Source: Thiospirillum jenense
Lineage (GTDB): Bacteria > Pseudomonadota > Gammaproteobacteria > Chromatiales > Chromatiaceae
Assembly: GCF_014145225.1 (NCBI RefSeq)
Contig: NZ_JABVCQ010000009.1
Span: forward strand, 46,099 to 110,098
Reading direction: 5' to 3'
DNA length: 64,000 nucleotides
Both the position numbers and the translations under genes were made by a program. This document shows, one piece after another, positions 19,424-29,969 of this stretch (position 1 is the first letter of the stretch; each line of letters begins with the position of its first letter). The notes beneath the pieces are model-generated. The model saw only the letters and a list, made by a program, of their open reading frames with translations. It was not told the DNA's origin and did no database searches.

Positions 19424-19703
19424 TAGTGCCAGTGATTTGACGGTCGGGACGCCAGCCATGCCGCCCGTCTTCGCACCTACCACCGCCGAACGCCACCAAA
19501 TGATCGCCGTTGCCGCCTATTTTCTGGCAGAACGCCGCCACTTCGCCCCTGGCAACGCCGACACCGACTGGATCAACGCCGAACAGCAAATTGACCAAAT
19601 GCTGGCAGTCATGCGGGAAAGCGGCCGCACACAGCACGATTTGGAGCAAGTCGGATTACGCAACGCCTTATTATTATGGACAAATTGCATCCCCCTGGCG
19701 TAA
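19413..19703 (+). CDS. DUF2934 domain protein
   Basis: From ATG 19413 (MTSDSASD) the product is 96 residues. The segment IAVAAYFLAERRHFAPGNAD then WINAEQQIDQML is the DUF2934 pattern, a short helical domain of unknown function common in proteobacteria. The start overlaps the end of yajD, so translation is probably coupled. The frame is open further upstream inside yajD, but that part is a shadow. Confidence 0.75.
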   Translation: MTSDSASDLTVGTPAMPPVFAPTTAERHQMIAVAAYFLAERRHFAPGNADTDWINAEQQIDQMLAVMRESGRTQHDLEQVGLRNALLLWTNCIPLA

Positions 19704-19719
19704 TAATTGAATGCAACAA

Positions 19720-19920
19720 TTAAAATGCAGCGCCAACTGTTTTACCCATTTTTTTCAAAATCAACGCCAATGGACAAAAGCGCGTGAATGCCGATTGAAA
19801 TAGATTCAACCCCACAAATGCGGTGAACCAATACCAATTTGGGCTATGCACAGCACCCAACAACAAAGAGAATAAAATCATCGCTCCGGCAACTGCTAAC
19901 ACGATTCGTTCAATTGTCAT
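19720..19920 (-). CDS. DUF2892 small inner-membrane protein
   Basis: 66 residues from [12 protein letters not shown] with a good AGGAGTTGGAG site. Two hydrophobic helices ([19 protein letters not shown] and [20 protein letters not shown]) end in the [12 protein letters not shown] signature of the DUF2892 family, the membrane part of the YgaP rhodanese. Standalone copies often accompany sulfur-relay genes. Here it is convergent with the DUF2934 gene and has no rhodanese partner. Confidence 0.85.
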   Translation of the reverse strand: MTIERIVLAVAGAMILFSLLLGAVHSPNWYWFTAFVGLNLFQSAFTRFCPLALILKKMGKTVGAAF

Positions 19921-20032
19921 CTCCAACTCCTGTGGTTTAATTTCAATACAACACACGTCACAACGTGTGCATCATAAAAATACTGCTCACCAATTGCAAG
20001 TCAGCAGTTTAATCCGATTCCACTTGCCACCC

Positions 20033-21646
20033 ATGACCACCGCGCTCGACCAGCTCCACCATCTATTAAACGCCCTACAGCAACCGAGTGCTTATCCCCA
20101 CCCGGTCGTTGCCGTTAAAATGATTGAAACACACATTTCGGTTGTATTACTTGCCGGCGCCTATGCCTACAAATTAAAAAAGCCATTATCACTCGGATTT
20201 CTTGACTTCTCCACCATTGAACACCGCCGCCATTGTTGCGAAGAAGAAGTCCGCATCAATCGGCGATTAGCGGCCGGTTTATATTGCGGCGTCGTCACCA
20301 TTCGCGGCGACCTAATTAATGCACACATCGAAGGCGACGGTGAAATTCTTGATTATGCCGTTAAAATGCGCCGCTTTTCACAACAAGCATTATTAACACA
20401 CACCACTTTAACCCGCAATTTAATAGATCAAATCGCGGTCATATTAGCACAATTTCATAGCAAATTACCATCTGCACCACTTGATAGTCATTGGGGAACA
20501 CCGTCGGCTGTTTTATCACCCATGCTGCAAAATGTCGAACAAATTCGCACCGCCTGTATTGACCCTTACATTCGTACTAGGGTTGATCGTATTGCCCGCT
20601 GGACGCACCTGAGTTATAAACAACTATTACCGATTTTAGAACAACGGCGGCGCGACGGTGCAATTCGTGAATGTCACGGTGACGTTCATCGCGGTAATAT
20701 CGCACTCATTGATGGACAACCAATGATTTTTGACGCTCTTGAATTCAATCCGGCCCTGCGCTGGATTGATTGCATGAGTGAACTTGCCTTTTTAACAATG
20801 GACATCCGCGATACCGGCGCCCTACGATTAATGCGGCGGTTAATTAACCGTTACTTGGAATTAACAGGTGACTACAGCGGGCTGGCAGTATTACGCTTTT
20901 ATCAAGTCTATCGCGCCCTCGTCCGCGCTAAAGTACACGCCATTCGCTTTAATCAACCCAATGTCACCCAAGCCGAACGCACCCGTGATTATAATGGACT
21001 ACGGCGCTATCTTCATTTAGCGCGTGCCTGTATTAAAAAAAATCGCCCACGTTTATTAATCACACACGGCTTATCAGGTTCAGGTAAAACGTGGCTAGGG
21101 CATGTATTATGTGAACGCCTGCCATTAATTCATATTCGTTCCGATGTAGAACGCAAACGACTATGCGGATTAACTCTGGATGTTCGTCCCACGCCAGAAC
21201 AGATGCGACGTTTGTATGATACAGACATGACTGCTCGCACCTATCAACATCTTACCCAACAAGCCCGCGCTATTCTTACCGCCAATTACAGCGTCTTAGT
21301 TGATGCTACTTTCTTAAAACAAATGCACCGTGCTTTATTTTTTGAATTAGCCCAAGAGATTGGCTGTCCAATAATGATAATTTCATTAGCCGCCCCGCCA
21401 CCTATTTTACGCGCTCGGGTGTTGGCACGATTAGCCGAAGGAATTGATGCCTCGGATGCCAATGCCGAAATACTCGCCAACCAACGGCGCCATTATGAAC
21501 CATTAAATGAAGAAGAACACCGCTATGCGCATTATCTAACCACCGAAAAACCCTTGCATATCATTGCATTCTTGCGTCATATTAAACGCGAACTTAGTGA
21601 ACAGTCTCAATCACTCAATACGCGCCATGCAACATCAAGATCGTGA
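20033..21646 (+). CDS. Aminoglycoside phosphotransferase-like / AAA ATPase bifunctional protein
   Basis: About 537 residues from MTTALDQLHHLL. The N-terminal kinase-like half contains the catalytic HGDVHRGNIALIDG and metal-binding FDALEFN motifs. The C-terminal half is a P-loop kinase/ATPase with GLSGSGKT followed by RSDVERKRL. This two-part family is widespread in proteobacteria and often called bifunctional phosphotransferase/ATP-binding protein; the substrate is unknown and antibiotic resistance should not be assumed. The gene overlaps the cyclase gene by 20 bases. Confidence 0.85.
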   Translation: MTTALDQLHHLLNALQQPSAYPHPVVAVKMIETHISVVLLAGAYAYKLKKPLSLGFLDFSTIEHRRHCCEEEVRINRRLAAGLYCGVVTIRGDLINAHIEGDGEILDYAVKMRRFSQQALLTHTTLTRNLIDQIAVILAQFHSKLPSAPLDSHWGTPSAVLSPMLQNVEQIRTACIDPYIRTRVDRIARWTHLSYKQLLPILEQRRRDGAIRECHGDVHRGNIALIDGQPMIFDALEFNPALRWIDCMSELAFLTMDIRDTGALRLMRRLINRYLELTGDYSGLAVLRFYQVYRALVRAKVHAIRFNQPNVTQAERTRDYNGLRRYLHLARACIKKNRPRLLITHGLSGSGKTWLGHVLCERLPLIHIRSDVERKRLCGLTLDVRPTPEQMRRLYDTDMTARTYQHLTQQARAILTANYSVLVDATFLKQMHRALFFELAQEIGCPIMIISLAAPPPILRARVLARLAEGIDASDANAEILANQRRHYEPLNEEEHRYAHYLTTEKPLHIIAFLRHIKRELSEQSQSLNTRHATSRS

Positions 21647-22721
21647 TCAATTTATAGCCAGTGTCGCTCTGGTCATTGCCGAGTTATACGGACAGCCACC
21701 GACATTAAATTTGGAAACAACACTACAGCAACGTCTCAATCCATTATTAGACAGTTTTTTATTTGAATCACAAGCGATTGTTGCCACCGAGGCCACTATT
21801 TTAATTGCCGACATTCGCGGATTTACCAGTCTAACCGAATTCTTTCCGCCACCCGCTTTAATCGCATCATTAAATCGGTATTTTCAAATCACCAGTGAAT
21901 TAGTGAATCATCATGGCGGTTGGATTGATAAATTCATGGGTGATGCTGTCATGGCATTATTCGGTGCCCCGCAATCACGACCGGATGATTTAAAGCGGGC
22001 ATTAATCTGTGCCGTTGATATGCAGCGTTCAATGGCGCGCATTAACCGTGAAGCCGAAGCCAATGGTGAACCCAGTTTATATATTGGAGTTGCTGTGAAT
22101 ACCGGCAAAGTCATGGCAGGCAGTTTTGGCTCCAGTGTTTATAATGAATATACGGTCATTGGTGATGCAGTCAATCTCACGTCCCGCATGGAAGCCTATA
22201 GTTTGCGCGGACAAATTCTATTAAGTGAAGCCAGTTATCAAGCAGCGCGGGACTTTATAGAAATCGGCGCGGTGAATCAAGTACAGGTCAAGGGGAAAAG
22301 CCAGCCGGTCACGCTGTATGAATTAAGAGCGATTAAACATCCGGTGCGTCTTGAGGTGCCGCCAATTGAAATTCGTAAATCCCCTCGCGTCCAAGTTGAT
22401 TTACCGCTCGCATTTCGCCGCGTTGAATGTAAACGGATTTTGACTGAACGCTATTTTGGGCGGGTCAATGATCTTGGGTATTTCGGCATGAATGCTGATT
22501 TGCCCCTCGTTTTACCCCCGCACACCGAGATTTTAATTAACTTACTCGGCGCTGGCATGTCGGAATTGGGATTAGAAACCGCCAGCGATGTCTATGCGCG
22601 TGTGTTGCGTTGTCATCAAATTCCCGGCGCATATCGGACACATTTAGAATTCACATCTATTGGAACGCGAGGGCATCAACAGCTTAAACACTATATTGAC
22701 CAATTATTGTGGCGCGGTTAA
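21627..22721 (+). CDS. Class III adenylate/guanylate cyclase with C-terminal PilZ domain
   Basis: About 364 residues from MQHQDRDQF. The cyclase domain has the metal-binding ILIADIRGFTSLTEFF, the GGWIDKFMGDAVMALFGAP segment with the second aspartate, and AVNLTSRMEAYS. After it, RKSPRVQVDLPLAFRR and a downstream NDLGYFGMNAD resemble a PilZ domain, which binds cyclic di-GMP. This would link cyclic-di-GMP sensing to cyclic nucleotide synthesis in one soluble protein. The gene overlaps the upstream phosphotransferase-ATPase gene, so the two are coexpressed. Confidence 0.85.
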   Translation: MQHQDRDQFIASVALVIAELYGQPPTLNLETTLQQRLNPLLDSFLFESQAIVATEATILIADIRGFTSLTEFFPPPALIASLNRYFQITSELVNHHGGWIDKFMGDAVMALFGAPQSRPDDLKRALICAVDMQRSMARINREAEANGEPSLYIGVAVNTGKVMAGSFGSSVYNEYTVIGDAVNLTSRMEAYSLRGQILLSEASYQAARDFIEIGAVNQVQVKGKSQPVTLYELRAIKHPVRLEVPPIEIRKSPRVQVDLPLAFRRVECKRILTERYFGRVNDLGYFGMNADLPLVLPPHTEILINLLGAGMSELGLETASDVYARVLRCHQIPGAYRTHLEFTSIGTRGHQQLKHYIDQLLWRG

Positions 22722-22761
22722 TAGTGATTAAACTGGATGACAGAGTGTTGCAATTTCATTA

Positions 22762-25700
22762 TTAAGAATTGGCACTTTTTTTGTAGTGCGTACTGCCGCG
22801 TTCATAGGTCACAATGACGTTATTCGCACCGAGTAATTGCCGTAACCGTTTAATCACCGCATCGGTTGGTAATAACCGCCATTGCCGCCCGAGTTGAAAC
22901 CGTGCCTGTACGGTGGGGCTGCGATACAAAATTTGAATTGATAAACCAGTCCCACATTCAGCATTTAATAGCTCTATTAATGTCGTCACCTGTGCCATGC
23001 CGTGCGTTTGATAAAACACCGGATCACTCAAATCTAATTCTAATACAACGCGCTCGGCCAATTCGGTCCGCAGACTCATAAAATCACGCACACTAGTAGC
23101 GCGTAATGACCATTGATTATGAAAACTATCAAAGTTTAAGATGCCAGTGACGACTAAAATTTGGTCAACAACTAATTTCTCCCGCACCTGATCGTATAAT
23201 TCACTAAATACCGCAATCTCAATGCGGCCGGTGCGATCATCAAGCATCACATTTGCCACCCGCCCTCGTTGCGTTTTACCAAGACGCACACCAATTACCA
23301 ATCCAATCACGGTCGTGCGCGTTTCTTGACGATCATTATAATTAGTCGAATAACTATTCAGGCTATTTCGCGCAATATCACAGAGTCGGCTGAATGATTG
23401 TTTTGCCGAAAGTGCGGTCATTTCTGCATCATAACTATTCAACGGATGCCCGGTGAGATAAAGCCCCAACGTGTCTTTTTCACCCTTGAGTCGTTCATTA
23501 TCATCCCATTCTGGATAAATAACTGTATTTGCTTCGTTAATAACAGTGTGGTCGCTTTCTTTATCAGTCGCGGTGGCACTGCCAAATAGATCGTTTTGAC
23601 CCGTCGTGGCGCTGGTGGCGTGTTGTTCGGCATATTTTAATGCAGTGGGTAATTGCTGCATGAGCGTGGCGCGATTCGCTGCCAGACCATCTAATGCCCC
23701 AGAACGAATTAACGCTTCTAATACACGCCGATTGACTTTGCGCTGGTCAAGACGGCGGCAAAAGTCCCATAAATCAGTAAAAACACCATCCTGCCGCCGA
23801 GTGCTAATGATGTTGTCAATTGCCGCTTCACCTACACCTTTAATTGCACCTAATCCATAGAGAATGCGGCGCTCATCAACCGCGGTAAAGCGCCATTCTG
23901 ATTGGTTAATCGTTGGTGGTAGTAGCGGCAATTTTAAGGCGCGACATTCATCAATAAAAATAACAACCTTATCCATGTCATCCATATCCGCAGATAAGAC
24001 TGCGGCCATAAATGCGGCGGGATAATGCGCTTTTAACCATAGCGTTTGATAAGCAATTAACGCATACGCGGCAGAATGTGAACGATTAAATCCATAGGCG
24101 GAAAACTTTTCCATTAAATCAAAAATAGCAGTGGCGGTGGGCGCGGGAATATGATTTTGCGCAGCGCCTTGTTCAAAGGTAGCACGCTGTTTAGCCATTT
24201 CATCGGCATTCTTCTTTCCCATTGCCCGGCGTAATAAATCCGCCCCGCCTAAACTATACCCCGCCAATACCTGCGCAATTTGCATCACCTGTTCTTGATA
24301 AAGAATGACGCCATAGGTGCTTTTCAAAATCGGTTCTAATGCGGGATGTGAATAGGCCACGGCCGCTTTGCCGTGTTTGCGCGCAATAAAATCATCCACC
24401 ATGCCCGATTGCAATGGACCAGGGCGGAATAATGCAATTAACGCAGTCATGTCGGCAAAATTATCCGGGCGGAGTTTTTTAATTAACTCCTTCATGCCCG
24501 CCGATTCTAATTGAAAGACGGCTGTCGTTTCGCAGCGTTTTAATAATGCAAATGCCTGTGGATCATGCGGATCGATGTGGTTAATATCTAATCCCGGCTG
24601 TTGACGTTTGGCGCGGTCAGCGTTAATAGTTTTTAATGCCCAATCAATAATGGTGAGGGTGCGCAAGCCAAGAAAGTCAAACTTGACCAACCCGACTTTT
24701 TCAATATCATCTTTATCAAATTGCGTCACTAAATTGGCGCCGCCCGGTTCGCAATAGAGCGGCGCGAAATCCGTTAATTGCGTCGGAGCAATGACTACGC
24801 CGCCGGCATGTTTGCCGACATTACGCACTAAGCCTTCTAATTGTTTGGCCATGTCAATCATGGCGGCGACATCATTGTCTTGTTGATAAGCCTGTTTTAA
24901 TTCGGCACTCTCCGCAAGGGCTTTCTCTAATGTCATACCCAATTCAAAGGGCACCATTTTGGCGACTTTATCAACAAAACCATAGGGTTGCCCTAATACG
25001 CGGCCAACATCGCGCACCACTGCTTTTGCCGCCATGGTGCCAAAAGTAATGATTTGTGAAACCGCGTCACGTCCGTATTTATTAGCGACATATTCAATCA
25101 CGCGGTCGCGGCCTTCCATGCAAAAATCAATATCAAAGTCGGGCATAGACACGCGCTCGGGATTTAAAAACCGTTCAAACAATAACTCATGTTCAATCGG
25201 GTCTAAATCGGTGATGCCTAATGCGTAGGCGACTAATGAACCGGCACCTGAGCCGCGGCCTGGCCCAACCGGAATACCGGCTTGTTTAGCCCAACGAATG
25301 AAGTCGGCGACAATTAAAAAGTAGCCAGGAAACCCCATTTGGCAAATGACGTTTAATTCGATTTGCAAGCGCGTGGCGTATTGCTTAGGAGCAATCATTG
25401 GCACAGTTTTATTTGCCGCTGCGGGCGCGTTAATGTACGTTGTTAATCGCTCATTTAATCCCTGATACGCCAATTCACTAAAGTATTCATCAACGGTTTG
25501 ACCGGTTGGAATGTGCGAATTGGGTAAAAAACTTTTGCCGAGCGTTAATTCCAATGAACAGCGTTTGGCGATTTCAACGCTATTAGCGATGGCTTCGGGT
25601 AAATCGGCGAATAACGCGATCATTTCAGCCGGGGTGCGTAAAAATTGCTGTGGTGTATAATGGCGAATACGGCGTTGATCGGACAGTACATTGCCCTCGT

Positions 25701-26361
25701 GAATACAAACGCGCACCTCGTGGGCGTCGAATTCGTTGGTACGCAAAAAGCGCACGTCATTAGTTGCCACCACCGGGACACCATGTTTAATGGCTAATTC
25801 AACACTGCCGTTGAGACAGGTTTCTTCATTCGCTCGACCAGTGCGGGTTAATTCCAAATAATAGCGGTCGTGGTCAAATAATTGTAGCCAATCGGTTAAT
25901 GCCTGTTCGGCGAGTGCGTATTGATCGGTAATAAGCGCCCGTCCGACATCGCCAAAGATGCCAGCCGATAATGCAATTAACCCGGCCGTGCTGCTGGGAG
26001 TTAACCAACTGCGATCTAATTGCGGCGGTTCATTCGGTTTGCATTCCAAATAAGCACGGGAGATTAAACGGGTTAAATTGCGGTAGCCGTCAAGGTTTTG
26101 TGCTAATAACACGAGCCGATGCGGTGATTGGATTTGCTCGGGATTGCGGATGAATAATTCACTACCGGCAATGGGTTTAATGCCGGCTTGCAATGCGGCG
26201 CGGTAGAAACGAATTAAACAAAACAGGTTGTTTTCATCCGTAATGGCGACGGCGGGCATATCAGCCGCGACCAGATGTTGCATTAACGGGTTAATGCGTA
26301 CCAGCCCGTCAACTAATGAAAATTCCGAATGAAGATGGAGATGAACAAATGAAGTTGCCAC
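22762..26361 (-). CDS. dnaE: DNA polymerase III alpha subunit
   Basis: Replicative polymerase catalytic subunit, 1199 residues. It begins with the PHP domain (FVHLHLHSEFSLVDG), contains the catalytic PDFDIDFCMEGRDRVIEYV segment and the tip sequence YQEQVMQIAQVLAGYSLGGA, then a helix-hairpin-helix and OB domain (VNVMLDDRTGRIEIAVF-like). The length and order match gammaproteobacterial DnaE. It follows aroC after 145 bases on the same strand; the usual lpxB-rnhB-dnaE-accA context is absent. Confidence 0.97.
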   Translation of the reverse strand: MATSFVHLHLHSEFSLVDGLVRINPLMQHLVAADMPAVAITDENNLFCLIRFYRAALQAGIKPIAGSELFIRNPEQIQSPHRLVLLAQNLDGYRNLTRLISRAYLECKPNEPPQLDRSWLTPSSTAGLIALSAGIFGDVGRALITDQYALAEQALTDWLQLFDHDRYYLELTRTGRANEETCLNGSVELAIKHGVPVVATNDVRFLRTNEFDAHEVRVCIHEGNVLSDQRRIRHYTPQQFLRTPAEMIALFADLPEAIANSVEIAKRCSLELTLGKSFLPNSHIPTGQTVDEYFSELAYQGLNERLTTYINAPAAANKTVPMIAPKQYATRLQIELNVICQMGFPGYFLIVADFIRWAKQAGIPVGPGRGSGAGSLVAYALGITDLDPIEHELLFERFLNPERVSMPDFDIDFCMEGRDRVIEYVANKYGRDAVSQIITFGTMAAKAVVRDVGRVLGQPYGFVDKVAKMVPFELGMTLEKALAESAELKQAYQQDNDVAAMIDMAKQLEGLVRNVGKHAGGVVIAPTQLTDFAPLYCEPGGANLVTQFDKDDIEKVGLVKFDFLGLRTLTIIDWALKTINADRAKRQQPGLDINHIDPHDPQAFALLKRCETTAVFQLESAGMKELIKKLRPDNFADMTALIALFRPGPLQSGMVDDFIARKHGKAAVAYSHPALEPILKSTYGVILYQEQVMQIAQVLAGYSLGGADLLRRAMGKKNADEMAKQRATFEQGAAQNHIPAPTATAIFDLMEKFSAYGFNRSHSAAYALIAYQTLWLKAHYPAAFMAAVLSADMDDMDKVVIFIDECRALKLPLLPPTINQSEWRFTAVDERRILYGLGAIKGVGEAAIDNIISTRRQDGVFTDLWDFCRRLDQRKVNRRVLEALIRSGALDGLAANRATLMQQLPTALKYAEQHATSATTGQNDLFGSATATDKESDHTVINEANTVIYPEWDDNERLKGEKDTLGLYLTGHPLNSYDAEMTALSAKQSFSRLCDIARNSLNSYSTNYNDRQETRTTVIGLVIGVRLGKTQRGRVANVMLDDRTGRIEIAVFSELYDQVREKLVVDQILVVTGILNFDSFHNQWSLRATSVRDFMSLRTELAERVVLELDLSDPVFYQTHGMAQVTTLIELLNAECGTGLSIQILYRSPTVQARFQLGRQWRLLPTDAVIKRLRQLLGANNVIVTYERGSTHYKKSANS

Positions 26362-26506
26362 AGTGCGCGCCGCGTGAGGGGAGAAATGGGCACAATGATA
26401 GCGCGGTGCGGGCGGGCTTTAAGAATTCTGATCTAGCGCCGTGAGGCGTAACTGATTGATTGGGAAAGAATTTGTGCTGAAGTGTGGCAACAATCAATCA
26501 GTGTGG

Positions 26507-27613
26507 TTAATTGGTGACAGTGCCGCCGGGCAGCGCGGCGAGTGGCGGGATCACGTCGGCATTTTGCCCGCGTTGGCGCAGCAGATGGTCGGCCAGTACT
26601 AGCGCCAACATCGCCTCGGCAATCGGTGTGGCGCGGATGCCGACGCACGGATCATGCCGCCCGGTGGTGATAACCTCGGTCGCCTGCCCATGCACGTCCA
26701 CCGTGCGCCCCGGCAAGCGCAGGCTCGAAGTCGGTTTTAATGCAATACGCGCAATGATGTTTTGACCAGTGGAAATGCCGCCTAAAATGCCGCCGGCGTT
26801 ATTCGTTAAAAACCCAGTCGGCGTCATTTCATCACGATGTTCACTGCCTTTTTGTTTAATTGCAGCGAAGCCAGCACCAATTTCAATTCCTTTAACCGCG
26901 TTAATACTCATTAGCGCGTGGGCAATATCAGCATCTAATCGGTCAAATACCGGTTCACCCAATCCAGGCGGGACGTATTCGGCAATCACGGTGACTTCTG
27001 CTCCAATTGAATCGCCGCTTTTGCGCAATTGATCCATGAATTGTTCTAATTTAGGAACGAGCGCCGCATCACCACAAAAGAATGGATTGCATTCAACTTC
27101 ATTCCAATCATGCGATTGTGGTTTTAATGGCCCGAGTTGGGATAAATACCCGCGAATACGAATGCCGTGCGTATGCGTTAATACTAATTTGGCAATAGCG
27201 CCGGCGGCGACGCGAATAGCGGTTTCACGCGCTGATGATCGCCCACCACCACGCGGATCACGCCGCCCGTATTTCATTGTGTAGGTGTAATCGGCATGAC
27301 CGGGGCGAAAACGATCCGCGAGGGTTTGATAATCATGCGAACGCTGATCTTCATTCTGAATCAATAGCCCAATCGGGGTGCCGGTGGTTAATCCGTCAAA
27401 TACGCCGGATAATAATTGAATACGATCTGGTTCACGGCGTTGGGTGGTGTGGCGTGATTTGCCCGGGGCGCGGCGATCTAAATCGCGTTGAATAAACTCA
27501 GGTTCAATGGCAATTCCCGGTGGGCAGCCGTCCACAATGCCGCCAATGGCGGGGCCGTGACTTTCGCCAAAGGTGGTGACGACGAAACTTTTACCAAAAC
27601 TATTGCCAGACAT
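26507..27613 (-). CDS. aroC: Chorismate synthase
   Basis: Final enzyme of the shikimate pathway, converting EPSP to chorismate with reduced FMN. 368 residues. The N-terminal [20 protein letters not shown], the central [20 protein letters not shown] and the C-terminal [20 protein letters not shown] are the three chorismate synthase signatures. It lies 20 bases downstream of the DNA methyltransferase gene on the same strand. Confidence 0.97.
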   Translation of the reverse strand: MSGNSFGKSFVVTTFGESHGPAIGGIVDGCPPGIAIEPEFIQRDLDRRAPGKSRHTTQRREPDRIQLLSGVFDGLTTGTPIGLLIQNEDQRSHDYQTLADRFRPGHADYTYTMKYGRRDPRGGGRSSARETAIRVAAGAIAKLVLTHTHGIRIRGYLSQLGPLKPQSHDWNEVECNPFFCGDAALVPKLEQFMDQLRKSGDSIGAEVTVIAEYVPPGLGEPVFDRLDADIAHALMSINAVKGIEIGAGFAAIKQKGSEHRDEMTPTGFLTNNAGGILGGISTGQNIIARIALKPTSSLRLPGRTVDVHGQATEVITTGRHDPCVGIRATPIAEAMLALVLADHLLRQRGQNADVIPPLAALPGGTVTN

Positions 27614-27633
27614 ACGGGTTTAATAATTGCAAT

Positions 27634-28425
27634 TTAATTGACGGTAAATGATGAAAGCGTGAGTTGCTGCTGTGACTGTTTTAATTGCGCCAAGCGCTGT
27701 TCGGCTAATTGACAATACGCGGGATTTAATTCGTAGCCAATAAAATGGCGCTGGTGCAATGCGGCCGCCACGGCCGTTGTGCCGCTGCCCATGAATGGGT
27801 CTAATACCAATCCATTCGGTGGGCAACTGGCCAAAATCATGCGTTCAATTAACTCCAGCGGCTTTTGCGTGGGATGCGCCACCCGCTCCTGATCTAATTG
27901 ATGCAAGCGCGTCACGCGCCACACATCTTTCGGATTGCAGCCCAGTTCTAACCATTTTTTACCGGCAAATAACGCCCGACTGCGCGCCTTTTTCGTGACG
28001 GCATCATAGGGGATGCGAATAGCGTCGAGATTAAAATAATGATCTTTACTCTTGGCAAAAAATCCAATGGTGTCATGCACGGATGAATAGCGGCGGGTGC
28101 TGCCACCCATACTCGGCACGGCGCGATCCCAAATAATTTCATTTAACATCAGCAGCGTTTGTTTCAAATGACAAAAGATTTCTGGCGAATAGCGCCAAGT
28201 TAAAAACAAATAAAAACTGCCGCTTGGTTTTAATTTGGGCAGCGCCAGATCAAGCCATTGCTGCGACCAGATCAAATACTCTGCTGCCGAGAGTTTATCT
28301 GAATCATTGCCATAATCCTTGCCTAATCCATACGGCGGGTCGGCAATGATTAAATCCACGCTGGCGTCGGGTAATAATGGCAATGCGCCGAGCGCATCAA
28401 TTGCCTCAATATAATCAACACGCAT
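27634..28425 (-). CDS. Orphan beta-class DNA methyltransferase (N6-adenine or N4-cytosine)
   Basis: 263 residues. The catalytic DPPYG (29-33) comes first and the SAM-binding LDPFMGSGTT near the C-terminus, which is the beta-class order; HPTQKP precedes motif I as in YhdJ and CcrM-like enzymes. It sits 6 bases after tolC and 20 bases before aroC with no restriction endonuclease alongside, so it is probably an orphan regulator or a defence remnant. Its recognition sequence cannot be read from the protein. Confidence 0.88.
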   Translation of the reverse strand: MRVDYIEAIDALGALPLLPDASVDLIIADPPYGLGKDYGNDSDKLSAAEYLIWSQQWLDLALPKLKPSGSFYLFLTWRYSPEIFCHLKQTLLMLNEIIWDRAVPSMGGSTRRYSSVHDTIGFFAKSKDHYFNLDAIRIPYDAVTKKARSRALFAGKKWLELGCNPKDVWRVTRLHQLDQERVAHPTQKPLELIERMILASCPPNGLVLDPFMGSGTTAVAAALHQRHFIGYELNPAYCQLAEQRLAQLKQSQQQLTLSSFTVN

Positions 28426-28431
28426 GAATGA

Positions 28432-29787
28432 TTAATAACGCGGCGGCGGCACGACGTCGGTTGCTTTTAACCACGCATTGCCTTTAGCTAATACGTCGCG
28501 GGTAAGCGTACTGGTCGCTTGGTGCAATAACACGCCATTCAAAATGTAATCATACCGCGCTGATAAATAATCAAACTCGGCTTGAAATAAATTGCGCTGC
28601 GCATTTAATACATCCACCTGCGTGCGCGTGCCAACTTCTAATCCCGCCTGCGTGGATTCCAATGCACTGCGGGCGGAAATAATTGCCGCCTGCCGCGCTT
28701 TCACGTCGCTGATGCTCGACAATACGCCGCGAAACGCATCTTTAGCTTGATTAACCACCAGACGGCGTTGTTGATCTAACCGATCCTGCGCAGCGCGGAA
28801 ATTATGTCCGGCCTGACGAGTGCGCGAACTGACCGTCCCGCCCTGATACAACGGCACGGTGACATTCAAGCCAACGTAACCGGTGTCGGTGTCGCTGCCG
28901 TACTCCGACTGCGAGCGTGATAAGTTGTAACCCGCCTCCAAATCCACATGCGGCAAATGTCCCGCCCGCTCGATGTCAATGGTTTTACGCGCAGCCTCCG
29001 CCGCCTCCCGCGCCGCGACGATGTTGTAATTATTCGCCAGCGCCGTGTCCGCCCAAATGTTGATGTTATTAGGTTCAGGCGGTGACAGCGGCAGCCGTTC
29101 ACCCAGCCGCGCCAGTGGCACGGTCACCGGCCCAATGATGCGGCGCAGCGCCTCCCACGCATTGTCCAAATCATTTTCGGCACTGATGAGCGTTGCCCGC
29201 GAGCGGTCATATGCCGCCTGACTTTCGTTGACATCGGTAATCGCCACCAACCCGACCTCGAACCGCTGTTTGGATTGTTCCAACTGGCGCTCGTCGGCCT
29301 TGACCAACGCCTCCTGCACCCGCACCGCATCCGACGTACGCAGCACGTCAAAATATGCCCGCGTGGTGCGCACCATCAAATCAACCTGCGCGGCGCGGTA
29401 CTGCGCCTCGGCTTGACCAATGGTGTGCGTGACCTGATCCAGACGCACCCAGTTGGCGCGGTTGTACACCGACTGCGACACCAGCGCCTGCGCCGCACCC
29501 GTGTTGTAATCCTCAGAACGGGTGGTTTCGCCAAACAGCCCCTGACTGGTGGAATCAACGTTGTTGTAATTCATTTCGCCGTACATCGACACTTTTGGCA
29601 GCAAATAGGCTTGCGCTTGCGGTTGATACTCCCGCGTCGCGTACAAATTTTGCTCCGACTCGCGTAACGTCGGGTCAACTTTCACTGCTAAATCATAGAT
29701 TTGTAGCAAATCTTCAGCGTGGCCAATGGCGGCGTAACCCGTCAGACACAGCGCAGTCAAGATCGCCGAGAGCGGCTTGGTCATCAT
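28432..29787 (-). CDS. tolC: TolC-family outer membrane efflux protein
   Basis: 451 residues starting with a signal peptide that ends near GHAEDLLQIYDLAVKVDP. The body shows the two-fold OEP repeat (AQYRAAQVDLMVRTTRAYFD, then AQDRLDQQRRLVVNQAKDAF), the helices of the periplasmic tunnel. TolC forms the exit duct for type I secretion and RND/MFS efflux. No inner-membrane partner is nearby. It heads a minus-strand group with the DNA methyltransferase and aroC. Its middle (28.9-29.7 kb) is GC-rich. Confidence 0.93.
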   Translation of the reverse strand: MMTKPLSAILTALCLTGYAAIGHAEDLLQIYDLAVKVDPTLRESEQNLYATREYQPQAQAYLLPKVSMYGEMNYNNVDSTSQGLFGETTRSEDYNTGAAQALVSQSVYNRANWVRLDQVTHTIGQAEAQYRAAQVDLMVRTTRAYFDVLRTSDAVRVQEALVKADERQLEQSKQRFEVGLVAITDVNESQAAYDRSRATLISAENDLDNAWEALRRIIGPVTVPLARLGERLPLSPPEPNNINIWADTALANNYNIVAAREAAEAARKTIDIERAGHLPHVDLEAGYNLSRSQSEYGSDTDTGYVGLNVTVPLYQGGTVSSRTRQAGHNFRAAQDRLDQQRRLVVNQAKDAFRGVLSSISDVKARQAAIISARSALESTQAGLEVGTRTQVDVLNAQRNLFQAEFDYLSARYDYILNGVLLHQATSTLTRDVLAKGNAWLKATDVVPPPRY

Positions 29788-29969
29788 CGGACATGTTTCC
29801 CTGTAAAAACACGCTATTGAAATCGCGGCTAACCTGTGCAGGTAGCGACGCTTAATTCAGTGGTAATCATAACCGACTCGGCTATCGTGCGCATGATGAC
29901 GGCGGATAAATGGGCGGCATGTTCACCGCACTTGGTCATTAGCAGCAGCGGCGGTTTTTAATCACCCAA

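Noticed and set aside
19720..19956. Longer start of the DUF2892 protein ([12 protein letters not shown])
   Set aside because: The AGGAGTTGGAG ribosome-binding site and the family N-terminus support the start at 19920.
20033..21646. Aminoglycoside resistance gene
   Set aside because: The phosphotransferase-like half is fused to an ATPase in a widespread family with no known resistance role.
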